In this document: positions 40,853-49,197 of the stretch, one piece after another
How positions within the stretch are numbered: position 1 is the stretch's first letter
How the letters are laid out: each line of letters begins with the position of its first letter
Made by a program: the position numbers and the translations under genes
Assembly (NCBI GenBank): GCA_041649275.1
Contig: JBAZNL010000004.1
Coordinates: forward strand, 1-64,000
DNA length: 64,000 bases
Direction of reading: 5' to 3'
Source: Candidatus Izemoplasmatales bacterium
Lineage (GTDB): Bacteria > Bacillota_I > Bacilli_A > Izemoplasmatales > Hujiaoplasmataceae
Notes under the pieces: model-generated
Database searches by the model: none
What the model was told of the DNA's origin: nothing
What the model saw: the letters and a program-made list of their open reading frames with translations, nothing else

Positions 40853-42390
40853 GACGCACGCTCCGCATCCGTCTGGCGGCGGAGGCCGAGCATGTACAGC
40901 CCGAGCTCCTCTTCGGTGACGGACGCAAGGTCCTGGATGCGGGCGACGACCTCGCCCCGGCAGAGCACGATCGCGCGGCGGCACAGGGCGCGGATCTCGC
41001 CGAGGTCGCTCGACACCAGCAGGACCGCCTTGCCTTCGACGGAAAGCGCCTCGATCCGGTCGTGGATCGTCCGGACCGCGCCGACGTCGACGCCGCGCGT
41101 CGGCTGGTCGGCGACGAGGACGGATCCGCAGGCGTCGATCTCGCGTCCGCAGACCACCTTCTGCATGTTCCCGCCCGACAACTGGCGGATCTTCTCGCCG
41201 AGCGCGTCGAAGCGGACGTCATATCGTTTTGCGAGCTGCCCGGCGTAGTCCGAAAGACGGCGGCGTCTCTCGAACGGCCCGGCGTTGTATGCCGTTTCGT
41301 CGCGCACGATCGCGGTGGCGTTGTCGAGGATCGTGCCCTCGAGGTCGACGCCGTCCGCCATCCGGTCCTCCGGAATGAAAGCGAGTCCGAGACGCCGAAT
41401 CTCCCCGACAGTCTTCCCGACGATGTCGGTCCCCGCGAGCAGGACCTTCCCGCGTTCGGGCAGGAGTCGTCCCGTGAGGACGTCGACGAGTTCGCGCTGG
41501 CCGTTTCCCTCGACGCCGACGACGCCGAGGATCTCGCCGCCGCGGAGTTCGAGGGACACGTCGTCCAGAAGCACGCGTCCGTCCGGCGAAAGGCAGGTCA
41601 GGCGGTCGCACGAAAGCAGCCCGGGACCGACCGCGACGGCGGTCCGGGCGGTTTCGGCGGGCGGTTCGCCGCCGATCATCCGTCGCGAGATCTCCGCTTC
41701 GGAAATCGCCGCGACGGCGTACGTGCCGACGGTCCTGCCCTTGCGCAGGATCGTGATGCGGTCGCAGATCGCCTTGATCTCCGCAAGCTTGTGGGTGATG
41801 ACGACGATCGTCCGGCCGGCCTTCCGCAAGGCCGAAAGCTGCTCGAAGAAGCGTTTCGTCTCCTGCGGCGTGAGGACGGCGGTGGGCTCGTCGAGGATGA
41901 TGATCTCGGCGTTGCGCGCGAGCACCTTGAGGATCTCCACCTTCTGCCGGTTCGCGACGGAGAGGTCGCGGACGAGCGCGTCCGGATCGACCGCCATGTC
42001 GTACTTTTCCGCCATCTCGGCGACCAGCCGGCGCGCGGCCGATCGATCGAAGAGGCCGCGTCGGCGCGGCTCGATGCCGAGCGTGACGTTCTCGGCGACG
42101 CTGAGGTCGCCGACGAGCATGAAGTGCTGGTGCACCATTCCCACGCCGCGGGCCATCGCATCGTTCGGACGATGGATGAAAACTTCCTCGCCATGAATGA
42201 AAATGGCGCCGCGCTGCGCCTTTTCCATGCCGAAGAGGATCTTCATGAGGGTCGTCTTGCCGGCGCCGTTTTCGCCCGCAAGGGCGTGGATCTCGCCGGC
42301 GTCGAGGGAAAACGACGCGTCGTCGCAGGCGACGATCCCGGGACCGTAGGATTTGCAGATGCCCTGCATCCGCAGGATCGGATTGGCCAT
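40849..42390 (-). CDS. nupO: Nucleoside ABC transporter ATPase, double domain (NupO-like)
   Basis: 513 residues. First ATPase unit: GENGAGKTTLMKILFGM, VGMVHQHFMLVGDLSVAENV, DLSVANRQKVEILKVL, ILDEPTAVLTPQE. Second unit: GVEGNGQRELVDVLTG in place of a full Walker A, LSGGNMQKVVCGREI and LVADQPTRGVDVGA. This tandem arrangement is standard for sugar/nucleoside importers. ATG 42388-42390 is chosen because AAGGAG lies seven bases upstream; the ATG six bases earlier is too close. Confidence 0.9.
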   Translation of the reverse strand: MANPILRMQGICKSYGPGIVACDDASFSLDAGEIHALAGENGAGKTTLMKILFGMEKAQRGAIFIHGEEVFIHRPNDAMARGVGMVHQHFMLVGDLSVAENVTLGIEPRRRGLFDRSAARRLVAEMAEKYDMAVDPDALVRDLSVANRQKVEILKVLARNAEIIILDEPTAVLTPQETKRFFEQLSALRKAGRTIVVITHKLAEIKAICDRITILRKGRTVGTYAVAAISEAEISRRMIGGEPPAETARTAVAVGPGLLSCDRLTCLSPDGRVLLDDVSLELRGGEILGVVGVEGNGQRELVDVLTGRLLPERGKVLLAGTDIVGKTVGEIRRLGLAFIPEDRMADGVDLEGTILDNATAIVRDETAYNAGPFERRRRLSDYAGQLAKRYDVRFDALGEKIRQLSGGNMQKVVCGREIDACGSVLVADQPTRGVDVGAVRTIHDRIEALSVEGKAVLLVSSDLGEIRALCRRAIVLCRGEVVARIQDLASVTEEELGLYMLGLRRQTDAERAS

Positions 42391-42406
42391 GGTCATGCTC
42401 CTTGGT

Positions 42407-43558
42407 TCATTCGAGGGTGTCGAACAGCGAATCGATCTGCTCCAACGTCAGGTCGAAGCGGGAGGTCACGTCGAGCGTGCCGGCGACGATCTCGGCCTTG
42501 AGGGCGTCGAGGCGGTCGCGGAGTTCTTCCGGAACCTTCGCGAGGTAATTGGCGTTGACCGCGAGGTCGATGATGCCTTCGGCGAGGCCGTAGCTCACGA
42601 GGACGCCGAAGTCGAGTTCGTCCTCGAGATACGCGAGGACCGTATCGTAGATGACGTCGCCGACCTTCTTCATCACCGAGGTGACGATCAGTCCGGCGCG
42701 CGTCGGATTCGAATCGGCATAATAGAGGTACTGGTCGGAGTCGACGCCGATCACGTACCGGGTCTTGGTCTGGGCGGCGTCGATGACGCCGAGACCGGCC
42801 TGCGAGGCGCAGGCGAAGATGACGTCGGCGCCGGCGTTGTACTGGACGGTGGCAAGCGCCTTCGCCTGGGTGGAATCGTTGAAGTTGCCCACGAAGGAGT
42901 TGGTGAGGGTGGTACGGACGAGCGTGCGGGAATTCTCGTAGGCGATGCCCGCGGCATACCCGACGGCGAAGTCGTAGATGATGTCGTTCCTCATCCCGCC
43001 GATGAAGCCGACCTTGCCGCTGCCGGAAACCGGAGCGGTCATGCCGGAGGTGCCGTTCGCCATCGCCGCGGCGAGCACGCCGGCGAGGAAACCGCCCTCG
43101 TTCTGGCGGAACAGGATCGAATGGACGTTCGGATAGTCCGCGGCGGCGCCGTCCTTGACCTCGGTGTCGAAGATCACGTAGTGCTTGTCGGGGTAGCGGT
43201 TGGCGACCTTCTGGAGCGACTCGCGCATCTGCGTGGTGGCGCAGATGATGAGGTCGTACTCCTGCTGCGAGACGCGGTAGAGCGTGGTCTCCCAGCCCGC
43301 CTGGTTGGTGCCCATCTCGATCGTCTTCGCGTCGATGACGTCGCCGTACTCGGCGTTGAGGCGTTCGATGCCCGCGTTCGCGGAATCGAAGAACGACATG
43401 TCGCCGAGATTGCCGTTCACCAGAAGGACGACGTCGAGTTTTCCGTCGTCGGTGGTCGTCACGGACGGATCGCCGGAGGTGTCCGTCGTCGGCAGACCGC
43501 ATCCGATCGTCGCCGTCAGGGTCATGAGCGCCAGAATTATACCAAGCAGTTTTTTCAT
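42407..43558 (-). CDS. BMP family nucleoside-binding lipoprotein
   Basis: 383 residues. Lipobox TATIGCGLP followed by a Thr/Asp-rich linker, then the BMP/PnrA fold: VVLLVNGNLGDMSFFDSANAG, YPDKHYVIFDTEV, FRQNEGGFLAGVLAA, KVGFIGGMRNDIIYDFAVGYAAG and IGVDSDQYLY. Family members bind purine nucleosides. It sits directly before the ATPase gene. The ribosome binding site is weak (GGAATGAC). Confidence 0.9.
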   Translation of the reverse strand: MKKLLGIILALMTLTATIGCGLPTTDTSGDPSVTTTDDGKLDVVLLVNGNLGDMSFFDSANAGIERLNAEYGDVIDAKTIEMGTNQAGWETTLYRVSQQEYDLIICATTQMRESLQKVANRYPDKHYVIFDTEVKDGAAADYPNVHSILFRQNEGGFLAGVLAAAMANGTSGMTAPVSGSGKVGFIGGMRNDIIYDFAVGYAAGIAYENSRTLVRTTLTNSFVGNFNDSTQAKALATVQYNAGADVIFACASQAGLGVIDAAQTKTRYVIGVDSDQYLYYADSNPTRAGLIVTSVMKKVGDVIYDTVLAYLEDELDFGVLVSYGLAEGIIDLAVNANYLAKVPEELRDRLDALKAEIVAGTLDVTSRFDLTLEQIDSLFDTLE

Positions 43559-43653
43559 GTCATTCCATCCTTCCGGCATCCGGATCCGGACCGCATGAAA
43601 GCGTGCGGTCCGGTTCGGATCCTTTTCGTCTTGTTTGTTCCGGTGATGCGGGA

Positions 43654-44115
43654 TTACCAGGAGACGGCTTCGAAGATCAGCTGCAGGTAGTCGCCGTTGC
43701 GGACCTGCGAGGAGTTGGCGCCGACGAGCAGGCCGTCGCCGTTGATGTAGCCCATCCAGTACATGCTGTTGGTGCCGTTCACGTAGGAGTCGATCGAGTT
43801 GATGAATCCGGAATCCGTGGCGGAGTCCTGGGCGATGCCCTTCGAGGTGCATGCGCCGACGAAGGCCTCGTAGAAGGTCGGATTCGACGAGACGACGGTC
43901 ACCGTTCCGTTGAACAGTTCGGTGTTGTCCGGTCCCATGATCTGCAGGTACACGGTCCGGGTGACTTCCCATCCGCTCGGCGTGGCCGGTTCGTATTCGC
44001 CGGTGTCGGCGCCGAGGGCGAAGATGGTGGTGGGGGCTGCGGTGGTCGTTTCGGTGCAGCCGATGAGGGCGAACGCGGCAAACAGTGCGAGAACCAAACC
44101 CAATGCTTTTTTCAT
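43654..44115 (-). CDS. DUF4430-like (transcobalamin C-domain-like) lipoprotein
   Basis: 153 residues. Lipobox FALIGCTETTT, then TVYLQIMGPDNTELFNGTVT, a central helix with TFYEAFVGACTSKG, SYVNGTNSMYWMGYINGDGL and a final DYLQLIFEAVSW. The W-x-x-Y-x-N-G pattern and late beta strand suggest the DUF4430/transcobalamin C-terminal fold, found in surface proteins. It may be an accessory binding protein. GGAGGAT lies upstream, and a hairpin separates it from the preceding gene. Confidence 0.65.
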   Translation of the reverse strand: MKKALGLVLALFAAFALIGCTETTTAAPTTIFALGADTGEYEPATPSGWEVTRTVYLQIMGPDNTELFNGTVTVVSSNPTFYEAFVGACTSKGIAQDSATDSGFINSIDSYVNGTNSMYWMGYINGDGLLVGANSSQVRNGDYLQLIFEAVSW

Positions 44116-44133
44116 CTTATCCTCCTGTATTGA

Positions 44134-44151
44134 TTAACACTTTCGTGCTAA
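44134..44151 (-). other. Intercistronic hairpin inside the nucleoside operon
   Basis: Minus-strand TTAGCAC-GAAA-GTGTTAA: a 7 bp stem with GAAA tetraloop (one G-U), overlapping the TAG stop of the PHP gene and lying about 10 nt before the GGAGGAT of the next gene. No U-run, so not a terminator; more likely an RNA processing or stability element. Confidence 0.6.
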
Positions 44152-45587
44152 TTCCCGATGAAGATCGGATTCGTGATGGCGTAGAGGGCGTCGGGGCCGA
44201 TCACCTCGAGGACGATCCAGTCGCCCGCCTCGACGTCGACGTCGAGGGTATCCTCGAACAGGGACGACCCGTCGAGGAAGAGGCTCGTGACGGCGATCGC
44301 GCCGTTCCGGTAGACGTTGATCCGGCCCATCGCGTCCCGCGAGAAGACGGAGACGTCGATCGAAACCGAGGTCGCGCCGCCGAGGGTGAAGGTCTCCCCG
44401 TAGCCGACGCCGCCGATCGTCGCCACGATCATCGGACCGTTGGTGACGTAGCTGTTGCCCTGGCGGATCGCCTTCATGATGTTCTCCTCGGTGAATTCCC
44501 CGGGGATGTGGAGCACGGTCGCGGGGACGCCGCTGTAGACGCCCCGGCGCAGGTACGCGTCGGTATAGCGGCCGGCTTCGGTCGAGAGGTCGGCGTAGGC
44601 GGCGGTGTACTCGCCGAGGATCGAATGGTTGTCCGATCCGCCGGTCGCCGGCAGGTACTTGATCTCGCCGGCGGCGTGGCGGTTCAGGAGTTCGAACCAG
44701 TACTCCTTGGCGGCGAGGTTCTCGTTCATGTTCGGTTCGTACAGGCCGTTCCAGATCTCGTAGGTGTCGAACTCCTCGACGAGCTCCCAGAGATGGAAGC
44801 CGAGGAGCGAGCTGGCGAACGGATGGTTGACCTGCGCGATCCCGCCGCTTCTGACGATCTCGCGCATCATGTCGGTGATGTCGGATGCGGGATCGTCGCC
44901 CTTCAGGACGCTGATGTCGGCCTGTTCGAAGACGTTCCCGATGCCGAGCGACTGGAAGTGTCCGAAGTCGGTGGTGACTTCGACGGCGCGCAGCGCGCGG
45001 AACAGGATCGGTTCGCCGGAGGCGTCGTAGGCGGCCGTGAAGCGGTTCCCCTGGACCCATTCCGCCAGACCGGCGGCGCTGTTGTGGTCGGACAAAAATC
45101 CGTAGTACAGGCCGTTGCTGATGTTGGAGAGGAGGACCTCGTCGACCGTCTGCTTCCCGTCGCTGTAGGTCGTGTGCTGATGCAGGTCGCCCATGTACCA
45201 GTCCTGCGAAGGACCGTCGTAGAGGTGGGTGAGGCGGACGTCGTCGAGGTAGTAGGTCTTGTAGCTCTCGACGAAGATCGTGCGTGAAACCGTGGAATAT
45301 TCCGGACCGCGCACGTAGGTGAGCGTGTAGGTGCCTTCGTCGAGCAGGATGCGGTACCCCGAAAGCATGTTCGAGTTGAGGCGGTAGAGGTCGCCTTCCT
45401 CGTTCTCGATCACGATCCCGGCGGTGATCATGTCGCCGGAATCGGTCAGGATCCGTCCGTAGAGGGTCGCCGGATAGGATCCGCCGGCATTCGTGGTCGC
45501 AAGCGTCGTCGCGGTAGTCGTCGCGGCGGTGCAGCCGAGAAGGAAGAGGAACATGCACGATAGGATCAAGGCGAGCGTCTTTTTCAT
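44148..45587 (-). CDS. PHP-domain (CehA/McbA-like) metallohydrolase lipoprotein
   Basis: 479 residues. Lipobox LFLLGCTAATT and a Thr/Ala linker, a beta-sandwich carboxypeptidase-regulatory-like part (ATLYGRILTDSGDMITAG), then the PHP core with GDLHQHTTYSDG (H-x-H), FLSDHNSAAG, AQVNHPFASS and GGSDNHSILG (D-x-H). A C-terminal beta domain follows. The enzyme should act outside the cell on phosphoesters or similar bonds. Its place in a nucleoside operon suggests trimming of extracellular nucleotides before import; that role is inferred. Confidence 0.8.
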   Translation of the reverse strand: MKKTLALILSCMFLFLLGCTAATTTATTLATTNAGGSYPATLYGRILTDSGDMITAGIVIENEEGDLYRLNSNMLSGYRILLDEGTYTLTYVRGPEYSTVSRTIFVESYKTYYLDDVRLTHLYDGPSQDWYMGDLHQHTTYSDGKQTVDEVLLSNISNGLYYGFLSDHNSAAGLAEWVQGNRFTAAYDASGEPILFRALRAVEVTTDFGHFQSLGIGNVFEQADISVLKGDDPASDITDMMREIVRSGGIAQVNHPFASSLLGFHLWELVEEFDTYEIWNGLYEPNMNENLAAKEYWFELLNRHAAGEIKYLPATGGSDNHSILGEYTAAYADLSTEAGRYTDAYLRRGVYSGVPATVLHIPGEFTEENIMKAIRQGNSYVTNGPMIVATIGGVGYGETFTLGGATSVSIDVSVFSRDAMGRINVYRNGAIAVTSLFLDGSSLFEDTLDVDVEAGDWIVLEVIGPDALYAITNPIFIGN

Positions 45588-45590
45588 CGG

Positions 45591-46613
45591 TCATCCTGCC
45601 TTTCTGGCGCGGGCGCTGTCGCGCACCACGAGATGCGGTTCGAGCTGCCGGTATTCGTCCTCGAGCCCCTCCTGGCGGAGTCGGGCGTAGAGGAGGTTCC
45701 AGGCCAGTTCCCCGAGCTCGGAGACGGACTGGTGGATCGTCGTGAGCGGCGTCGGCAGGATCGTCGAGAAGAACAGGTCGTCGAAGCCGACGATCGAGAC
45801 GTCGTCCGGGACCTTCAGGCCGCGCTCCTGGACCGCCTGGTAGGCGCCGTACGCCATCAGGTCGTTGGAAGCGAAGATCGCCGTCACGCCGCCGTCGAGA
45901 AGCACGCGCGCGGCATTTCGTCCGCCGTCGAAGCGATAGTCGCCCGCGGCGACGATCGCCTCGTCGTAGGGGATGTTCGCTTCGGCGAGGGCGATCCTGT
46001 ATCCCTTGAGGCGGCGCTCGGCGGTATAGCTTCCGCGCGGACCGGTGATGCAGCCGATGCGGCGGTGGCCGAGGGCGATCAGATGGTTCGTCGCGATCTG
46101 TCCGCCCTTGCTGTGATGGATCGAGACGCCGGAGCACTTCAGTCCCTCGATCCAGCTGTCGAGCGCGACGAAGGGGACGCCGAGGTCGTCGAGCAGCGCG
46201 ATGAACGCGGCGGAACGTTCCTTGTCCTCGTCCTGCGAAAAGGCGATGATGAGGCCGTCGACGCCGCGGTTGACGAGCAGCGTGACGGCGGAAAGGTCCT
46301 TGGCGGGATCGTTGTTGGTGTTGGAGAGGATCATCGAATAGCCGGACGCGGTGCAGAAGCCGTCGACGCTCTTCGCGAGTTCGGCGAAGAAGGTGTTCGC
46401 GATGTCCGGCAGGATCAGTCCGATCGTGCTCGTCTTCTTCGTGACGAGTCCGACGGCGAAATGGTTGGGGACGTAGTTGCATCGGGCGGCGATCTCGCGG
46501 ATCCGGACGGCCGTCGCTTCCGAGACGGTGTTGGGCCTATCGTTCAGGACGAGCGATACCGTGGTGACCGAGACGCCCGCCTCGCGGGCGATGTCGCGGA
46601 TCGTGTACTTCAT
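45591..46613 (-). CDS. LacI family transcriptional regulator
   Basis: 340 residues. HTH TIRDIAREAGVSVTTVSLVL followed by the hinge-type NHFAVGLVTKKTSTIGLI, then a periplasmic-binding-like sensor (TGPRGSYTAERRLKGYRIA, AIFASNDLMAYGAYQ, VSIVGFDDLFFSTILPTPLT). It overlaps ribokinase by 4 nt and most likely represses its own operon at the TAGTAAAAC/GTTTTACTA palindrome, released by ribose or a nucleoside product. Confidence 0.9.
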   Translation of the reverse strand: MKYTIRDIAREAGVSVTTVSLVLNDRPNTVSEATAVRIREIAARCNYVPNHFAVGLVTKKTSTIGLILPDIANTFFAELAKSVDGFCTASGYSMILSNTNNDPAKDLSAVTLLVNRGVDGLIIAFSQDEDKERSAAFIALLDDLGVPFVALDSWIEGLKCSGVSIHHSKGGQIATNHLIALGHRRIGCITGPRGSYTAERRLKGYRIALAEANIPYDEAIVAAGDYRFDGGRNAARVLLDGGVTAIFASNDLMAYGAYQAVQERGLKVPDDVSIVGFDDLFFSTILPTPLTTIHQSVSELGELAWNLLYARLRQEGLEDEYRQLEPHLVVRDSARARKAG

Positions 46614-47539
46614 CGCGCGCCGTCCGTTCCGCGCCCCATGAACGCTTCGATCTCGTCCTTGTCCGGGATCGAACACTGGGCGCCGCGACGCGAAATCGTG
46701 ATCGCGGCGGCGGCGTTGGCGCGCGTGAGCGCATCCTTGACCTTCATGCCGGAAGCGACCGCGACCGCGATCGCGCCGACGAAGGTGTCGCCGGCGGCGG
46801 TGGTGTCGACGACGTCCACCGGACAGGATGGCGCGAAGCGGATTCCGGAATGGTCACCGTGGGCGCAGCCGGCGGCGCCGAGGGTGACGATCGCCTCGCC
46901 GACGCCGGCCGCCAGCAGGCGGGCGATGGCCAGTGCGGCGAAATGCGGCTCGGAAGCGGAAAGACCGGTGATCGTCTCCGCCTCGGTTTCGTTCGGGACG
47001 ACGAGGTCGACGTGGCTGAGCAGTTCGCCGTCGAGGTCTCCCGCCGGGGCGGGATTGAGGATCGTGAACAGTCCCTTCGCCTTGGCGGCGAGGAGGCCGT
47101 GCTTCATCGCGTCGTAGGGAATCTCCATCTGCGTCAGGTAGACGTCGCCCGGATGGGCGTCGGTAAGCGCCGCATCGATCTGGGCGCTCGCGGTCATCGC
47201 GTTCGCGCCGGCGGCGACGACGATGCGGTTGTCGGCGCCGGTGACCATGATCAGGGCCGTTCCCGTCGACTGTCCTTCGATCCGCCGCACGTGGGTCGCG
47301 TCGACCCTGGCGGCGGCGAGGCCGGCGATCAGGGTTTCCCCGAACACGTCGCCGCCGACCGATCCGACCATGCGGACGTCCGCTCCCTGACGGGCGCAGG
47401 CGACCGCCTGGTTGGCGCCCTTTCCGCCGGGGTTCATGAAAAACCCGTCACCCATCACGGTTTCCCCGCGTCGGGGGACGCCGGGAATCCGGAACACCAT
47501 ATCCATATTGAGGCTGCCGACGACGATGATTGTTCGCAT
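46610..47539 (-). CDS. rbsK: Ribokinase
   Basis: 309 residues, PfkB family. GSLNMDMVFRIPGVPRRGET and NPGGKGANQAVACARQGA at the N-terminus; the catalytic/anion-hole motif DTTAAGDTFVGAIAVAVASG near residue 245. It phosphorylates ribose to ribose-5-phosphate for entry into the pentose phosphate pathway. ATG 47537-47539 has GGAG eight bases upstream (a GTG at 47557 is less likely). It is the first gene of the nine-gene operon. Confidence 0.92.
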   Translation of the reverse strand: MRTIIVVGSLNMDMVFRIPGVPRRGETVMGDGFFMNPGGKGANQAVACARQGADVRMVGSVGGDVFGETLIAGLAAARVDATHVRRIEGQSTGTALIMVTGADNRIVVAAGANAMTASAQIDAALTDAHPGDVYLTQMEIPYDAMKHGLLAAKAKGLFTILNPAPAGDLDGELLSHVDLVVPNETEAETITGLSASEPHFAALAIARLLAAGVGEAIVTLGAAGCAHGDHSGIRFAPSCPVDVVDTTAAGDTFVGAIAVAVASGMKVKDALTRANAAAAITISRRGAQCSIPDKDEIEAFMGRGTDGAR

Positions 47540-47568
47540 GGGACGTTCTCCGCTCACATCAAGGATGG

Positions 47569-47596
47569 TAAATCGATTTAGTAAAACGTTTTACTA
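47569..47596. promoter_or_regulatory. LacI-type operator, two adjoining palindromes
   Basis: TAAATCGATTTA (47569-47580) runs into the perfect 18 bp palindrome TAGTAAAACGTTTTACTA (47579-47596). The second has the central CG of LacI-family operators. Both lie just downstream of the -10, over the transcription start. Confidence 0.8.
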
Positions 47597-47601
47597 TTTT
47601 T

Positions 47602-47630
47602 ATCTTACATCAAGATGCAAGCGCTGTCAA
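47602..47630 (-). promoter_or_regulatory. Promoter of the ribokinase/nucleoside operon
   Basis: TTGACA (47625-47630), 17 bp spacer, TAAGAT (47602-47607) on the minus strand. Confidence 0.85.
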
Positions 47631-47640
47631 GAAGGTCATG

Positions 47641-47666
47641 AAAAAACAAGGCCGATTCAGCCTTGT
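47641..47666 (-). terminator. Terminator of the NUDIX gene
   Basis: Minus-strand stem ACAAGGC/GCCTTGT with a TGAATCG loop and TTTTTT tail. Confidence 0.85.
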
Positions 47667-47690
47667 CTTTCTCCGGATTCGGATTCATGT

Positions 47691-48260
47691 TCATCCGCGA
47701 TCCGTCGTTCGGATCCTTCCGATCTTCGCGAAGGCTTTCGCGTAGACCGCCTTCATCCGTTCCTCGGAGACATGCTCGAGGACGGAGTCGATCGGGAACC
47801 AGCGGACGCCGGCGTTCTCGTCGGGCTTGACGACGAGGGCGTCGGATTCGTCGGCGACCAGCAGGTAGGTGACGTTCAGATGGAGATGGTCGCCGACGTA
47901 CTTCCCCTTCTTGACGTGGTTGTGGACGTAGATGACGTCGAGCATGAAGATGTCGTCGGAATGGGGACGGACGTTCACGATGCCCGTCTCCTCCTTCGCC
48001 TCGCGCACGGCGACGGAAAGGAAGTCCGGATCGCCGTCGTTGTGCCCGCCGACCCAGGACCACGACCGGTAGATGTTGTGGAAGGCGAAGAGCACCTTCG
48101 TCATCGTCGGATCGACGACGATCGCGGAAGCGGTCAGATGGGCGGCGCCGTTGTCGCGGAGAAGCGCGTCCGGATTGCGGTCGAGGAACTGCAGGATCGT
48201 CCGCTTGTCGGTCGCCTCCTGCTCGTCATAGGGGTGATACCTTCTGATTTCATCGTACAT
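47691..48260 (-). CDS. NUDIX hydrolase
   Basis: 189 residues. WSWVGGHNDGDPDFLSVAVR and EAKEETGI form the Nudix box, in the longer GGHxDGD form used by MutT-like proteins that also resemble isopentenyl-diphosphate isomerase-type enzymes; WFPIDSVLEH follows near the end. The first Glu of the classical box is replaced by Asp. It hydrolyses a nucleoside diphosphate-linked compound. CGGAGG precedes the ATG. It lies just upstream of the ribokinase operon in the same direction, but has its own terminator. Confidence 0.85.
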   Translation of the reverse strand: MYDEIRRYHPYDEQEATDKRTILQFLDRNPDALLRDNGAAHLTASAIVVDPTMTKVLFAFHNIYRSWSWVGGHNDGDPDFLSVAVREAKEETGIVNVRPHSDDIFMLDVIYVHNHVKKGKYVGDHLHLNVTYLLVADESDALVVKPDENAGVRWFPIDSVLEHVSEERMKAVYAKAFAKIGRIRTTDRG

Positions 48261-48288
48261 GGGGATTCCTCCGGCAATGGTCTGGCGG

Positions 48289-49095
48289 TCAGGCGGTGAT
48301 GAGGAGAAGCGCGACGGCGATGGAAATGAACAGACTGATGAAATAGGGGATGCGCGGACGTTTGAAGACGACGATCAGAACCCCTGCGACGAGACCCGTC
48401 AGGGCGACCGAAATCAAGGCGGAATCGGTCGCGACCCAGAGCGTAACGACGATCGTCGAGAGCAGTCCAGAAAGCAGGACGGCGCAGCCCGTCTTCGGCA
48501 TCCGCGACTTCTCGACGAACGCGTATCCGATTCCCAGCAGACCGCACAGAGCGATCCTTACGGCGACGTCCCACCAGCCGTCAAGGAGCACGAAGCGGTC
48601 GAAGATCCGCATGATCCCGGTATGGACGATCCAGAGAAAGAGGAAAGCGGAGACGCCGCCGAGGAAGACGAGGACGACAAGCGAACCGACGGTCGTGCCC
48701 TCCGTCGTCGCGACGGATCCCGCCGCCGTTTCCGTCGGGATTCCGGCGGGAGTCGGCCGCATCCTTCTTCTGTCGTTGACCACGAGCAGCTCGAATCCGA
48801 GGCAGAGCGCGAATATGACGAGCGTGGCGATGATGAAGACGAGGATCAGTCCCGACCCCTCGTTCGTGCATCCGTCCTCGGGCAGGCACGGTCCGTTGAC
48901 GATCCGGGAACGGATGTAGGAATAGCCGGCGATGGCGGTCGGGATCCCCGGGGCGAGGGTCGGCAGAAACGAGATCCAGCCGAACCCCCTCCGGCGGATC
49001 GAATACCGGATTCTGAAGAAGAGGATGAAGACGGCGAGCGCTCCGAGCGCATAGAAAAGACTGCCAAACCGGCTGAACCATGGGATGACGAGCAT
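48289..49095 (-). CDS. Multi-pass membrane protein, unknown (first paralogue)
   Basis: About 268 residues with seven to eight helices. The N-terminal third (IRYSIRRRGFGWISFLPTLAPGIPTAIAGY) parallels the next gene's SIRMILHRRGGGWIPFLPAILPGIP, and both continue with a cytoplasmic break and a C-terminal four-helix part. A Cys pair (GPCLPEDGCTN) lies in a loop. No family recognised. ATG 49093-49095 is chosen for its GGAG eight bases upstream. Confidence 0.6.
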   Translation of the reverse strand: MLVIPWFSRFGSLFYALGALAVFILFFRIRYSIRRRGFGWISFLPTLAPGIPTAIAGYSYIRSRIVNGPCLPEDGCTNEGSGLILVFIIATLVIFALCLGFELLVVNDRRRMRPTPAGIPTETAAGSVATTEGTTVGSLVVLVFLGGVSAFLFLWIVHTGIMRIFDRFVLLDGWWDVAVRIALCGLLGIGYAFVEKSRMPKTGCAVLLSGLLSTIVVTLWVATDSALISVALTGLVAGVLIVVFKRPRIPYFISLFISIAVALLLITA

Positions 49096-49197
49096 GTCCT
49101 CAACTCCGATCGATTTCGTCATGGGCGACGGTCCCGACCCGCTTCGGTCGGAAAACCATCGGAAGATCCTCATTCGACATTGAACCGTTTGTTGCTT

